Source: Sphingobacteriales bacterium (lineage in GTDB: Bacteria; Bacteroidota; Bacteroidia; Chitinophagales; LD1). Taken from it: a stretch of 64,000 nucleotides of DNA. Below the pieces are notes generated by a model that searched no databases, had not been told where the DNA came from, and saw only the letters and a list, made by a program, of their open reading frames with translations. Within the stretch, counting starts at the first letter, position 1. Each line of letters starts with the position of its first letter. The position numbers were made by a program, and so were the translations under genes. This document shows positions 52,655 through 60,538 of this stretch, in pieces. The stretch spans positions 124,001-188,000 of the forward strand of contig JADFDM010000003.1 in assembly GCA_018262795.1 (NCBI GenBank), written 5' to 3'.

Positions 52655-55600
52655 ATGAAAACTTTTACACTACCCCTTCTTTTTCTGTTTTCTTTTATTG
52701 TCATGTTTGCCAATGCCCAAACTCTTATTAACAAAGTGTGGCAGCAAGCCACCGGGCACCCCACCCTAGCCTACGACCATATAGCCACTGCAAGGCAAGG
52801 CTCCGAAGTATTTATAGTAGGCAACACCTACCACTTTGGCGAGCAAGAAAACTTCCTGATAACCAAATACAACACCAGCGGCACCCTGCTTTGGCAAAAA
52901 GAATTTAACAGCCTGACAGACGACCGCGACTTTGGCATGGATGCCTACATAAAAGGAACCCACCTGTATGTAACCGGCTTTAGTTGGGACTCGGTAAACA
53001 ACGATGCCGATATTGTTACATTAAAACTTACCTTAGACAGTGGCAACACCGTGTGGACGGCCACCTATGCCGGCACCTACGGAGGCTACGATGCTGCCGC
53101 AGGCGTACGGGTTGACAACAGCGACAATGTATATGTAGCCGGTAGCGAACAAACCGGAATAATGGATAGCAGGATGGTAGTCATTAAATACAACTCAGCA
53201 GGCAGCCAGCAATGGATAAGCGGCTACGACAGCACCGGCTACTTTGACGGTGCCGTAGCCCTTGATATAGATGCCAGCGGCAGCCGTCTAAAAACCATAG
53301 GCTTTAGCGGCTCGGCCTTTAGCAGTTGGGATTTTGTTACCCACGAGTTCAACTCATCGGGCAGCGTAACCGGCTACAGCCGCAGTGCCAACCCCAACGG
53401 AGGCATCAGCCAACCCATAGGCTTTACACAAGATTACAGTGGCGACCTATATGTACTCGGCAACATAGCCCTTAGCCCCACCAACAACGATATTAAACTC
53501 ATTAAATACGACACCCTGTTTAACCAAGTATGGGTACGCACCTTTGGCTGTGCCGATAGCCTGGACGATGAAGCCACCGCCATTGCCATTGATGCCCAAG
53601 GCAAAGTACTCATCAGCGGCTTTACCAGCCGCAGCAACGGGGCTAACGATATGCTTACCCTCAAATACGATAAAAACGGCAACATAGTATGGAGCCGCAC
53701 CATCTCCTCGCCCGACCTAAGCCAAAACGCCACCGGCCGCGACATTAAAGTAGAAAACAATGCCAACAGCACCATCTATGTAACCGGCAAAAGCTATAAC
53801 AACAGCAACTACGACTACCTGACCGCCAGCTACACCAAAGATGGCGACCTGCGCTGGGTAAAGTATTTTGACGACAGCACCGGAAGTAATGATGTAGCCA
53901 TCGACATAATGCTCGACATTAGCAACAATGTAATTGTAAGCGGCATTTGCACCAAGGACACCAATACCAGGTATGTGAGTGTGAAGTATGAGCAGTGGGA
54001 GGTCGACACCGCTAAATTTTATGACTCTGCTTATGCCCCCATCTGTAATAGATATCAAATAGTTCTTCGCCTAGATAGTGCTGCTGTAATTAAAGATAGT
54101 ATTGACAAGATAGATATTCAGTTTTCGAACCCTTCTTTTTTTCTAAAACAATATGCGATTGATTCAATAAACAAAAAATTATCAAGCTTCCTTGATAGAG
54201 CCATAATCAGTCGTGCTTACCCCCAAATGAAAACAGACGTAACATTCACTATTACTCGACTAAATGATACTATCCCCGTGCCTAGTTTATGGACAACTTT
54301 AATAATAAATTACAATTCTTCTGGTTCCTTACCTAGAATCCTTGATTCATTAGAGACCCTTTTCCCTATAGTTCGCTGGGCTGAACCAAACTATCTGTTT
54401 CAACCATCGTCACCTAACGATCCTAATTTTTCGAATCAAATATCTTTACTTGATCCCGGACACCATGGTGGAGATATAAATGTAGGGCCTGTTTGGGATA
54501 ACTACCACGAATACGGCAAGCCATTTGTAAAAGTTGGAGTACTTGACCAAGGAATAAACAGGGTATATGACGATTTTGGGAATTCAAATCCTGATAAGGT
54601 TGACGGATACAATTTTTCTAGTTGGGGAAGTGTTTATGATTACTCGGGAGGTGGTTCTGGTCAACATGGTAATATGGTTGCAAGCGTTATTGGTGCTATA
54701 GGAAATAACAATATCCAAATTGCAGGTATTGCGGGTGGTAATTCAACAAACGCAACCGATTTGGGCGTAAAATTATACGGAATGAAAATTGAGGGGGCTT
54801 TTGGAGTTTCTAATTCAGCAGTATTATCTAACGCTATAGCCCAAAGTTCATTAAACGTACCATCTTGGAATTATGGGTGGGGTTTAGACATTATAAATAT
54901 AGCATACAACGCATACATTAATCATAATGTAAATGGCAACGTAGTTGCAGGAAGTCCATTCTATGGAATTTCGGAAGCACTCCATTTTGCGAACAGATGT
55001 CAAGTAACTACTGTTATCTCTTCGGGTAATAGCGGTAGTAATTTTGTACAGGCACCTGCAAATGTTGAGGACAATTGGGTGATTGCAGTTGGTGGTTCAG
55101 ACATAGATGGACTTTACAATAACTCCAGCTACGGGTCTCAAATAGATGTAACTGCCTCATCCGATGGTTCTGCTTGGTCTATTTTTAGTAACACAACAAC
55201 AACTAGCTTTAATGGCACATCATCGGCCTCATCTCATGTTTCAGGTGTTGCGTCTCTTTTGCTGAGTTATTATAACTCGTCTACACCCAATATTAGTAAC
55301 CTTGCACCGGAAGATGTTGAATTTATTTTACAGGAAAGTGCTAAGGATATTTCTGCGAGCCCTGCAAGTGCTGGCATTGATGATTATACGGGCTACGGTT
55401 TATTGAATTGTGGTAGTGCTTTTGATTTGGTTTCTAAGCCAACTCATACGGTTAAACATTTAAGCTACCTTAAAAATCAGTTACAGTTTCATAGTGTAGG
55501 GCACATCATTACTACCACAAATACAGGTATGGATGTTTACTTAACCAGCGATTATGGAAACTTTGAAGGTGGCACTTTATATAAAGCAGATGTAAGAGAA

Positions 55601-56206
55601 GTGGAAAGCACTTTTAATTATTCTAACATGATTAACTTTGGCGATGTTGTACAGTATGGGTGGTCTCGCAGCAGCGCATCCAGTTTGTTTGGGCCTACAT
55701 ATATCCTACTCGGCAATAGTTTTGTTAATCCTTACGAAAAGTTAAGTATTTCTACGCCTGCCGACCAGTCAAGCATTTCGTTTAAAAGCTATGCGTATAA
55801 AATGTATGATGCGCAAACAAATACATTTTTAGGTTGGATTCCTTTCGAGCCAAGTAATATAAATGGTCTGCATCCATCACTTGAAGAAGCTTTCACTCTG
55901 CTAATCTATAATGCGTCTATCACAGGAGAAAATGCTATAGAGGAAGGAGGGGACTATATTTCCGTTTTCCCTAATCCATCTCAATTTGCCAATACTATTC
56001 TTATCAATCAACAGCAAGCAGAGAATGTAAGTATTATGCTATTTAATACGGAAGGAGAATTTATGAAGCAAGTAACAGACCAAAATTTTTCAAAAGGTTC
56101 GCATACCTTTGATGTGAATATTCAGGATATTGCAACTGGCATCTACTACTATAAGATAAGGCTTGGCAATAGCAATACCTATCATCTTAAATTCATGAAA
56201 CTTTAA
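52655..56206 (+). CDS. Secreted S8 protease with N-terminal SBBP propeller and T9SS sorting domain (compositional chimera)
   Basis: An 1183-residue protein. After the signal peptide (LPLLFLFSFIVMFANAQ), residues ~25-445 form an SBBP-type propeller (NFLITKYNTSGTLLWQKEF, MVVIKYNSAGSQQWI, DMLTLKYDKNGNIVWSRTI). A propeptide-like region leads to the S8 domain with Asp631 (KVGVLDQGINRVYDD), His671 (SGQHGNMVASVIGAIG) and Ser856 (FNGTSSASSHVSGVASLLLS). HGT is HGN here. The type A sorting domain ends it (ISVFPNPSQFANTI, IATGIYYYKIRL). Codon use changes abruptly near 54000 (residue ~449): before it codons are GC-rich and C-ending with many ATA; after it they are AT-rich. The joint matches the propeller/protease border. 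It heads the accessory array that follows. Confidence 0.9.
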   Translation: MKTFTLPLLFLFSFIVMFANAQTLINKVWQQATGHPTLAYDHIATARQGSEVFIVGNTYHFGEQENFLITKYNTSGTLLWQKEFNSLTDDRDFGMDAYIKGTHLYVTGFSWDSVNNDADIVTLKLTLDSGNTVWTATYAGTYGGYDAAAGVRVDNSDNVYVAGSEQTGIMDSRMVVIKYNSAGSQQWISGYDSTGYFDGAVALDIDASGSRLKTIGFSGSAFSSWDFVTHEFNSSGSVTGYSRSANPNGGISQPIGFTQDYSGDLYVLGNIALSPTNNDIKLIKYDTLFNQVWVRTFGCADSLDDEATAIAIDAQGKVLISGFTSRSNGANDMLTLKYDKNGNIVWSRTISSPDLSQNATGRDIKVENNANSTIYVTGKSYNNSNYDYLTASYTKDGDLRWVKYFDDSTGSNDVAIDIMLDISNNVIVSGICTKDTNTRYVSVKYEQWEVDTAKFYDSAYAPICNRYQIVLRLDSAAVIKDSIDKIDIQFSNPSFFLKQYAIDSINKKLSSFLDRAIISRAYPQMKTDVTFTITRLNDTIPVPSLWTTLIINYNSSGSLPRILDSLETLFPIVRWAEPNYLFQPSSPNDPNFSNQISLLDPGHHGGDINVGPVWDNYHEYGKPFVKVGVLDQGINRVYDDFGNSNPDKVDGYNFSSWGSVYDYSGGGSGQHGNMVASVIGAIGNNNIQIAGIAGGNSTNATDLGVKLYGMKIEGAFGVSNSAVLSNAIAQSSLNVPSWNYGWGLDIINIAYNAYINHNVNGNVVAGSPFYGISEALHFANRCQVTTVISSGNSGSNFVQAPANVEDNWVIAVGGSDIDGLYNNSSYGSQIDVTASSDGSAWSIFSNTTTTSFNGTSSASSHVSGVASLLLSYYNSSTPNISNLAPEDVEFILQESAKDISASPASAGIDDYTGYGLLNCGSAFDLVSKPTHTVKHLSYLKNQLQFHSVGHIITTTNTGMDVYLTSDYGNFEGGTLYKADVREVESTFNYSNMINFGDVVQYGWSRSSASSLFGPTYILLGNSFVNPYEKLSISTPADQSSISFKSYAYKMYDAQTNTFLGWIPFEPSNINGLHPSLEEAFTLLIYNASITGENAIEEGGDYISVFPNPSQFANTILINQQQAENVSIMLFNTEGEFMKQVTDQNFSKGSHTFDVNIQDIATGIYYYKIRLGNSNTYHLKFMKL

Positions 56207-56209
56207 GCA

Positions 56210-57238
56210 GTGAAATCTTTAACTCCTTTTTCTTTGTTTTTAGTTATCATTTTATCCTTAGTGCAATGCACTAAGGATAAAGTTAATCCTCCGCCCATTG
56301 GTTGTACAAATACAGATTCTTTCCTATTACTTGTTAAGGACACTGTGTATTCTATTCCTTTCCCATGGCAAGCACCACTGGGTTGGCAGACACTGACAAA
56401 CAGAAGGTATCAATATTTCCAACCTTGTTTCAATCCTAAAAATAAAGACGAAATGATATATGTGCGGCAGGACAGGACAGTAAGCCTTACTAATTGTGAG
56501 TTACGGATTTTTGATTTATGTACCGGTGAAGATAGATTACTCTATGCGTATGCGTATAAAGGAGCACATCCACAATGGTCGACCACTGGCTGGATTGTTT
56601 TTGAGGCTGCTGTTGGTCATCTCTGGAAGATTCGCCCTTCTGGTCAGGGCTTAATTCAGTTAACTTCCGGCACTGACCAGTTTGCTGTTTGGAGTCCAGA
56701 TGGTTCCAAAATCATATTCAGAAGATCTGGTTACAATACTATGCTGTGTGACTCCAATGGTGTTATACTTGACACTTTGACTGAATTGTTAGAAGCTAAC
56801 AATTGGTCATGGGATGTTTCTGATAAATTGACAACTGCCACTAACAATTCAGCTACAGGTTATGGTGTCGGTTACTTTGATTTTAATGCTAACGACTATG
56901 TTTCTGTTAAAGCACTTGATTTAACTAATCATAATTGTTTTCTATTACGCAGCACTAAGTGGTTTAACCAAAATACTCAAATAGTATATTCTTTCATTTG
57001 TGGTATAGAAGCAACTGATGTTTCTACCAGGCAGACTACAACAATAAAACAAGGAGGTGATAATGTAAGTTATGGACGCATCAGTGTAGCTCCGGATGAG
57101 CAAAAAATTGCGGTGGAAAGAATAGATATTGCACCTTACGATACGATAGGCACAAGTTATTTTGAGAGTTATGAGTACAATATTTATCTCATGAATAAGG
57201 ATGGCAGCGATTTGAGAAAGATTAAATTTCCTGAGTAA
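56210..57238 (+). CDS. TolB/WD40-like beta-propeller lipoprotein
   Basis: A 342-residue predicted lipoprotein that starts with GTG at 56210, only 3 bp after the protease stop. Lipobox: FLVIILSLVQCTKDK (Cys20). The body shows TolB-like propeller repeats: FNPKNKDEMIYVRQD, HPQWSTTGWIVFEAA, LWKIRPSGQGLIQLTSGTD, AVWSPDGSKIIFRRSG, and a final IYLMNKDGSDLRKIKFPE. It is clearly related to the lipoprotein at 60539-61486 (shared FNP-N-DEM, W--GWI-F, G--L-QLT pattern). No enzyme function is visible; a surface or periplasmic binding role is inferred. It is followed by an orphan sorting-domain fragment in another frame. Confidence 0.83.
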   Translation: MKSLTPFSLFLVIILSLVQCTKDKVNPPPIGCTNTDSFLLLVKDTVYSIPFPWQAPLGWQTLTNRRYQYFQPCFNPKNKDEMIYVRQDRTVSLTNCELRIFDLCTGEDRLLYAYAYKGAHPQWSTTGWIVFEAAVGHLWKIRPSGQGLIQLTSGTDQFAVWSPDGSKIIFRRSGYNTMLCDSNGVILDTLTELLEANNWSWDVSDKLTTATNNSATGYGVGYFDFNANDYVSVKALDLTNHNCFLLRSTKWFNQNTQIVYSFICGIEATDVSTRQTTTIKQGGDNVSYGRISVAPDEQKIAVERIDIAPYDTIGTSYFESYEYNIYLMNKDGSDLRKIKFPE

Positions 57239-57257
57239 GAATTTTGTCCAAATATAA

Positions 57258-57467
57258 TGTACATTTAACTTACAAGGAGACAAAGAGGAGCAATGCGCAA
57301 TCAACCTGTATAACTCATTTGGTCAACATGTAAAAATTCTGTATTCAGGAAAGGCAAGTTCTTTGTCCGAAAGGTTTAGTATAGGTCAACTTCAGTCTGG
57401 TCTGTACTATATCCGTATTGATTTCGGTAATAACTCAAAAGGATATAAATTGTTAACCGTTAAATAG
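57258..57467 (+). pseudogene. Orphan T9SS type A sorting domain (no gene body)
   Basis: Open from just after a TAA (57255-57257) to a TAG (57465-57467), without a usable start. From 57267 it encodes about 66 residues with a typical sorting-domain end: CAINLYNSFGQHVKILYSG, ERFSIGQLQSGLYYIRIDFG, GYKLLTVK. It is not in frame with the lipoprotein upstream, which ends at 57238, and a lipoprotein should not carry such a domain. The next gene starts 7 bp after its stop. It is a left-over C-terminal module of a lost or replaced cargo gene. Confidence 0.85.
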
Positions 57468-57474
57468 TTTCTTT

Positions 57475-58146
57475 ATGAAAACAATTGCGTTACTTATTCT
57501 ATCAATATTTTGTTATTCCTACAACGTTGCACAGTCTACATCATTTCATGTTGATAGTTTAAAGGTTTTTCCTGCTTCGCCAAATATTGACGATTCAATT
57601 ACATTTATTGCCTACACTAGACATACCACAACAGGCACTGGATTTTATGATAGAGTAGTCATCGAAATTGATTCCGTCATAAGTATATTTTCTTGTTACA
57701 CCAACGGGTCATTCCCCGCTGTACATAATGTAAATGACACCATTCCAATTGGTAAATTACAAGTTGGGGATTATACGATCAGGTTTATTCTTCGTTTTCT
57801 CTTGCCATGGGAATTAGATTCCGTTGAGCCATGTTTAACGAATCCTTACTACGATTCCTCCTTTCTTAATATCACCGTAAGCAACATAAACAATGTTGAG
57901 TTGTATGGCAGCAAACAATTGTTACTTCACCCCAACCCCGCCACCCACCAACTCACCCTTACCATACCACCGCCAAGCCAAGCCACTACCGCCACCATTA
58001 CCGATATAAACGGCAGGCAGCTGCGCAAAGAACAGTTACTTAACGCCACCAACACCCTTAACATAGCCGAGCTACCCGCAGGGCTTTACTTTATAACCGT
58101 GCAAAGTGCTGAGCAACGATGGGTGAGACGGTTTGTAAAGCAGTAA
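57475..58146 (+). CDS. Small secreted protein with GC-rich T9SS sorting domain (chimera)
   Basis: A 223-residue protein: signal peptide (TIALLILSIFCYSYNVAQ), a ~120-residue beta-rich body (FHVDSLKVFPASPNIDDSI, VGDYTIRFILRFLLP) with no recognised family, and a type A sorting domain from about residue 144 (LLLHPNPATHQLTLTI, ATITDINGRQL, IAELPAGLYFITVQ, RRFVKQ). The body is AT-rich; from about 57905 the sequence switches to GC-rich, C-ending codons with ATA for Ile, the same style as the N-terminal propeller of the protease at 52655. The switch falls at the border of body and sorting domain, which suggests that the domain was swapped in by recombination. It starts 7 bp after the stop of the orphan sorting domain. 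Confidence 0.85.
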   Translation: MKTIALLILSIFCYSYNVAQSTSFHVDSLKVFPASPNIDDSITFIAYTRHTTTGTGFYDRVVIEIDSVISIFSCYTNGSFPAVHNVNDTIPIGKLQVGDYTIRFILRFLLPWELDSVEPCLTNPYYDSSFLNITVSNINNVELYGSKQLLLHPNPATHQLTLTIPPPSQATTATITDINGRQLRKEQLLNATNTLNIAELPAGLYFITVQSAEQRWVRRFVKQ

Positions 58147-58220
58147 CTCATCACGCTGTTCGCTATGTTAGCAAAGCGCATCGCGAGCGAGAGATAGCAG
58201 TAATTTTTAATCGCCACTTG

Positions 58221-58237
58221 GCAGATTATAAATCTGC
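58221..58237. repeat. Small palindrome in the gap after 58146
   Basis: GCAGATT-ATA-AATCTGC, a perfect 7-bp stem. It lies in the 58147-58399 gap, which otherwise holds no gene I can support, only this palindrome and the hairpin at 58351-58379. Confidence 0.5.
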
Positions 58238-58350
58238 TTTATCTGTTCCACAACATGCCCGATGGAACCTGTTGCGAAGCGGGATGAAAGACTTAGATTT
58301 GAGTAATGACAAGTTGTAGTTATAATGGCGAGAATTTGGAGTTTTGTGTG

Positions 58351-58379
58351 CGCAGAGTCCCGCAAGCGGAGACTCTGCG
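58351..58379. repeat. CGCAG-type hairpin, copy A
   Basis: CGCAGAGTC (58351-58359), an 11-base loop CCGCAAGCGGA, and GACTCTGCG (58371-58379). Copy B at 60483-60511 has the same length and nearly the same loop, but its stem differs by compensatory changes (AGAGTC/GACTCT here, AGGTTC/GAACCT there). This stem conservation without sequence conservation points to selection for structure. Confidence 0.75.
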
Positions 58380-58399
58380 GGGGGGAAAATCATTTGGGA

Positions 58400-58507
58400 T
58401 TTTCGCAAAATGCAAAAGTAGCGTTACCTTCTCTTTCGGCAGGTATTTATACTGTTCAACTATACTACAACGGCAAGTTCGTTCATAGGAAGTTAATTAT
58501 TAATTGA
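58400..58507 (+). pseudogene. Orphan T9SS sorting-domain end fragment
   Basis: The frame ending at TGA 58505-58507 encodes VALPSLSAGIYTVQLYYNG followed by KFVHRKLIIN, the last ~30 residues of a type A sorting domain. Upstream in this frame only repeat sequence is found (the hairpin at 58351-58379), so the rest of the gene is gone. The stop codon overlaps the ATG of the next gene (TGATG), as if that gene had been coupled to a complete cargo gene. Confidence 0.8.
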
Positions 58508-59526
58508 TGAAAGGCAGGCTAAAAGCATTCGTTTCTTTTGTAAGTGTTATTACGCTTGTGCTAACGTCTTGCTTTGTTACGAAAAGGAATACCAGTGTAT
58601 CATTGCCATCTTTTAAGCTTATTGAAGATACTTCGACTTGTTATCATTCGCAATTCGAAATGGGATACGAAGACCATTTTGTAGGAGAGCAGCGGAATAT
58701 ACAACCGTCAAGTAATTTTCATGATTCCCCGATTGTTACATTACTCTATTCCACAGACACCGCTCTATTTTTTCAAAGAAGTGATACAATTTATCAATTT
58801 GGACTTTTTTCTCAGATTACGCAGATAATTGCTATCCATGAACAGTTAAATAACCCGCCATTAGCCAATAGTATTATATATAGTAATAAAGGAAAAGTTA
58901 TTTACTATACGCGAAAAAATATTGTTATGCTGTATGACTTTCATACTAACGCCTTGATACCAACCAACCAACCACAACAATTTTTCAATCCTTTTGTTGG
59001 GTTTTATTCAAAAATAACAGCCTACTCTGATTCCACCTTTTGTTTTACCAACAACTACATTACTTATATCACCAACAAGACTTTACATGTCATAGATTCT
59101 TTCCCTTTTGCAGCAACTTACACTTATCCCCAATGTGATGCGCAACAAAGCAGAATTATTTCATTGCTCAATTTCGAAAAACTACTTCAAGGGGAAAACG
59201 AAGTTGCGATTTACAATACTACCTCAAAAACAACACAACTGTATATGTTGCCTATTGTCGAAATGGGGGCTAACACTATCAATGCTGTTCGCTTATCGCC
59301 TGTAGATACAAGTGTCATATATTATTGCCAAAATAATAGTGGCATCTTTAGCTATAACACTTCTACAAAAAGTATAAACACTATTGCTGAATCTTGCCCA
59401 CAGCGTGCTTTCATAAATTTTTGCGTAACACCCAACGGCAAAGCAATTCTTGCACAAACGCGGACAGCAATATATGCTATATCAAATCTTACTGACACCC
59501 CATATGTGCGCGTTTTATTTGAGTGA
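58507..59526 (+). CDS. Lipoprotein of unknown function
   Basis: A 339-residue predicted lipoprotein from the ATG at 58507 (a TTG at 58504 is also in frame). The signal and lipobox are LKAFVSFVSVITLVLTSCFV. The body is beta-rich and AT-rich, with propeller-like spacing (TLLYSTDTALFFQRSDTIYQ, SIIYSNKGKVIYYTRKNI, KAILAQTRTAIYAISNL), but I recognise no family. It lies in the array between two orphan sorting domains; the one downstream (59519-59695) overlaps its last codons in another frame. Related in general design to the lipoproteins at 56210 and 60539. Confidence 0.75.
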   Translation: MKGRLKAFVSFVSVITLVLTSCFVTKRNTSVSLPSFKLIEDTSTCYHSQFEMGYEDHFVGEQRNIQPSSNFHDSPIVTLLYSTDTALFFQRSDTIYQFGLFSQITQIIAIHEQLNNPPLANSIIYSNKGKVIYYTRKNIVMLYDFHTNALIPTNQPQQFFNPFVGFYSKITAYSDSTFCFTNNYITYITNKTLHVIDSFPFAATYTYPQCDAQQSRIISLLNFEKLLQGENEVAIYNTTSKTTQLYMLPIVEMGANTINAVRLSPVDTSVIYYCQNNSGIFSYNTSTKSINTIAESCPQRAFINFCVTPNGKAILAQTRTAIYAISNLTDTPYVRVLFE

Positions 59527-59695
59527 CAAATTACATTCTATCACGGGCAGTCTTATCTACAGTTCCGTTACGTCTTATGAAGAAGTTGGCACACACACTA
59601 TAACATTGCCTACATTTACGTGGGCTAGTGGTTTTTACTTGGTAAACGTGAGAGTAAATGGGCAAAATAATGTGGTCAAGGCTGTTAAGAATTAG
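59519..59695 (+). pseudogene. Orphan T9SS sorting domain after the 58507 gene
   Basis: In a frame different from the lipoprotein gene that it overlaps by 8 bp, this segment encodes LSDKLHSITGSLIYSSVTSY, then VGTHTITLPTFTWASGFYLV and NVRVNGQNNVVKAVKN, ending at TAG 59693-59695. That is the C-terminal two thirds of a type A sorting domain. There is no credible start. The next gene's ATG (59700) comes 4 bp after its stop. Confidence 0.8.
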
Positions 59696-59699
59696 AAAC

Positions 59700-60425
59700 A
59701 TGTTTTGGGTAATCATAGCATCAGCCTTCTCTTGCTGTAAAACATCGAACCATTTTATCGGTAATGAGGTAGGTGTTTGCGAAGACCTTGATAGCTTTGT
59801 TATCCAACATTGGAATTACGGCAAGCCTGACAGTGCTTTTATGGGTCATTTTTATTACAATAAATGGACTGCCTTTGATAGTTGTGTTCTTAAACTTGAT
59901 ACCGCCCACTTTCAAAAAATATTTGGTCGTGGTTCTTCTTTACACACTGGTCAGCTAACATATTTCACACAAGGCAGGTATGAAAACAGAATATTAGCAG
60001 TTCACTATTTGCAATCAGGTCAAATTCAATACCTACTATGGGAAGACATAATTACTGACAAAGCGGATATTCTTCATCTTCCTAACTACATTACAAATAT
60101 TTACGTGGATTCCTTCCAAGTTATTAGCCAATTAACTGAACCGCCTAAGTTTACTATCAACCTGGATAGTGCTTCAAAAAAAATAGACTATCCTCAATTT
60201 GAAAGAGATAATCTCATTGCGGGTGATGGATATGCAACATTTATAATTTCAGCAAATGGACTGATTGACAGCGTTTGGCTTACTAAGAAAGTTTCACAGG
60301 GGATAGACAAAGCTATTTTAAGATTTGTAAAAAGTTTACCTGAGTTTATTCCCGCAAAGAAAAATGGAAAAAACGTTGCTTGTACCTGTCAATTGGTGTT
60401 TCATTTTAAAGTAAAAGAAAATTAA
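59700..60425 (+). CDS. Lipoprotein with a TonB C-terminal-like domain
   Basis: About 241 residues from the ATG at 59700 (MFWVIIASAFSCCKTSN), where the double Cys gives a plausible lipobox; an in-frame ATG at 59658 lies inside the orphan sorting domain and is rejected. Residues ~160-241 resemble the TonB C-terminal fold (GDGYATFIISANGLIDSVWL, GIDKAILRFVKSLPEFIPAK, NGKNVACTCQLVFHFKV). Unlike true TonB it has no membrane helix/proline linker, so an energy-transducing role is unlikely; many Bacteroidota proteins reuse this domain. AT-rich like its neighbours. Confidence 0.78.
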   Translation: MFWVIIASAFSCCKTSNHFIGNEVGVCEDLDSFVIQHWNYGKPDSAFMGHFYYNKWTAFDSCVLKLDTAHFQKIFGRGSSLHTGQLTYFTQGRYENRILAVHYLQSGQIQYLLWEDIITDKADILHLPNYITNIYVDSFQVISQLTEPPKFTINLDSASKKIDYPQFERDNLIAGDGYATFIISANGLIDSVWLTKKVSQGIDKAILRFVKSLPEFIPAKKNGKNVACTCQLVFHFKVKEN

Positions 60426-60451
60426 AAAAAGATGAACTGCGTTCGATAATG

Positions 60452-60469
60452 TGGTTTGTAAAACAGTAA
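60452..60469 (+). pseudogene. Vestige of a sorting-domain end (…FVKQ stop)
   Basis: TGGTTTGTAAAACAGTAA encodes WFVKQ and a stop. It nearly matches the last bases of the 57475-58146 gene (GGTTTGTAAAGCAGTAA, RFVKQ stop). It is too short to prove alone, but lies exactly where the array pattern predicts another sorting-domain end. Confidence 0.4.
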
Positions 60470-60482
60470 GGTTATTTACTTG

Positions 60483-60511
60483 CGCAGGTTCCCACAAGCG
60501 GAGAACCTGCG
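60483..60511. repeat. CGCAG-type hairpin, copy B
   Basis: CGCAGGTTC (60483-60491), loop CCACAAGCGGA, GAACCTGCG (60503-60511), followed by GGGGAAGCAAAAC. Same architecture and 11-base loop as copy A at 58351-58379, with compensatory stem changes. It lies 27 bp before the ATG of the 60539 gene, in its leader. Confidence 0.75.
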
Positions 60512-60538
60512 GGGAAGCAAAACAGAAAATTTACTACT

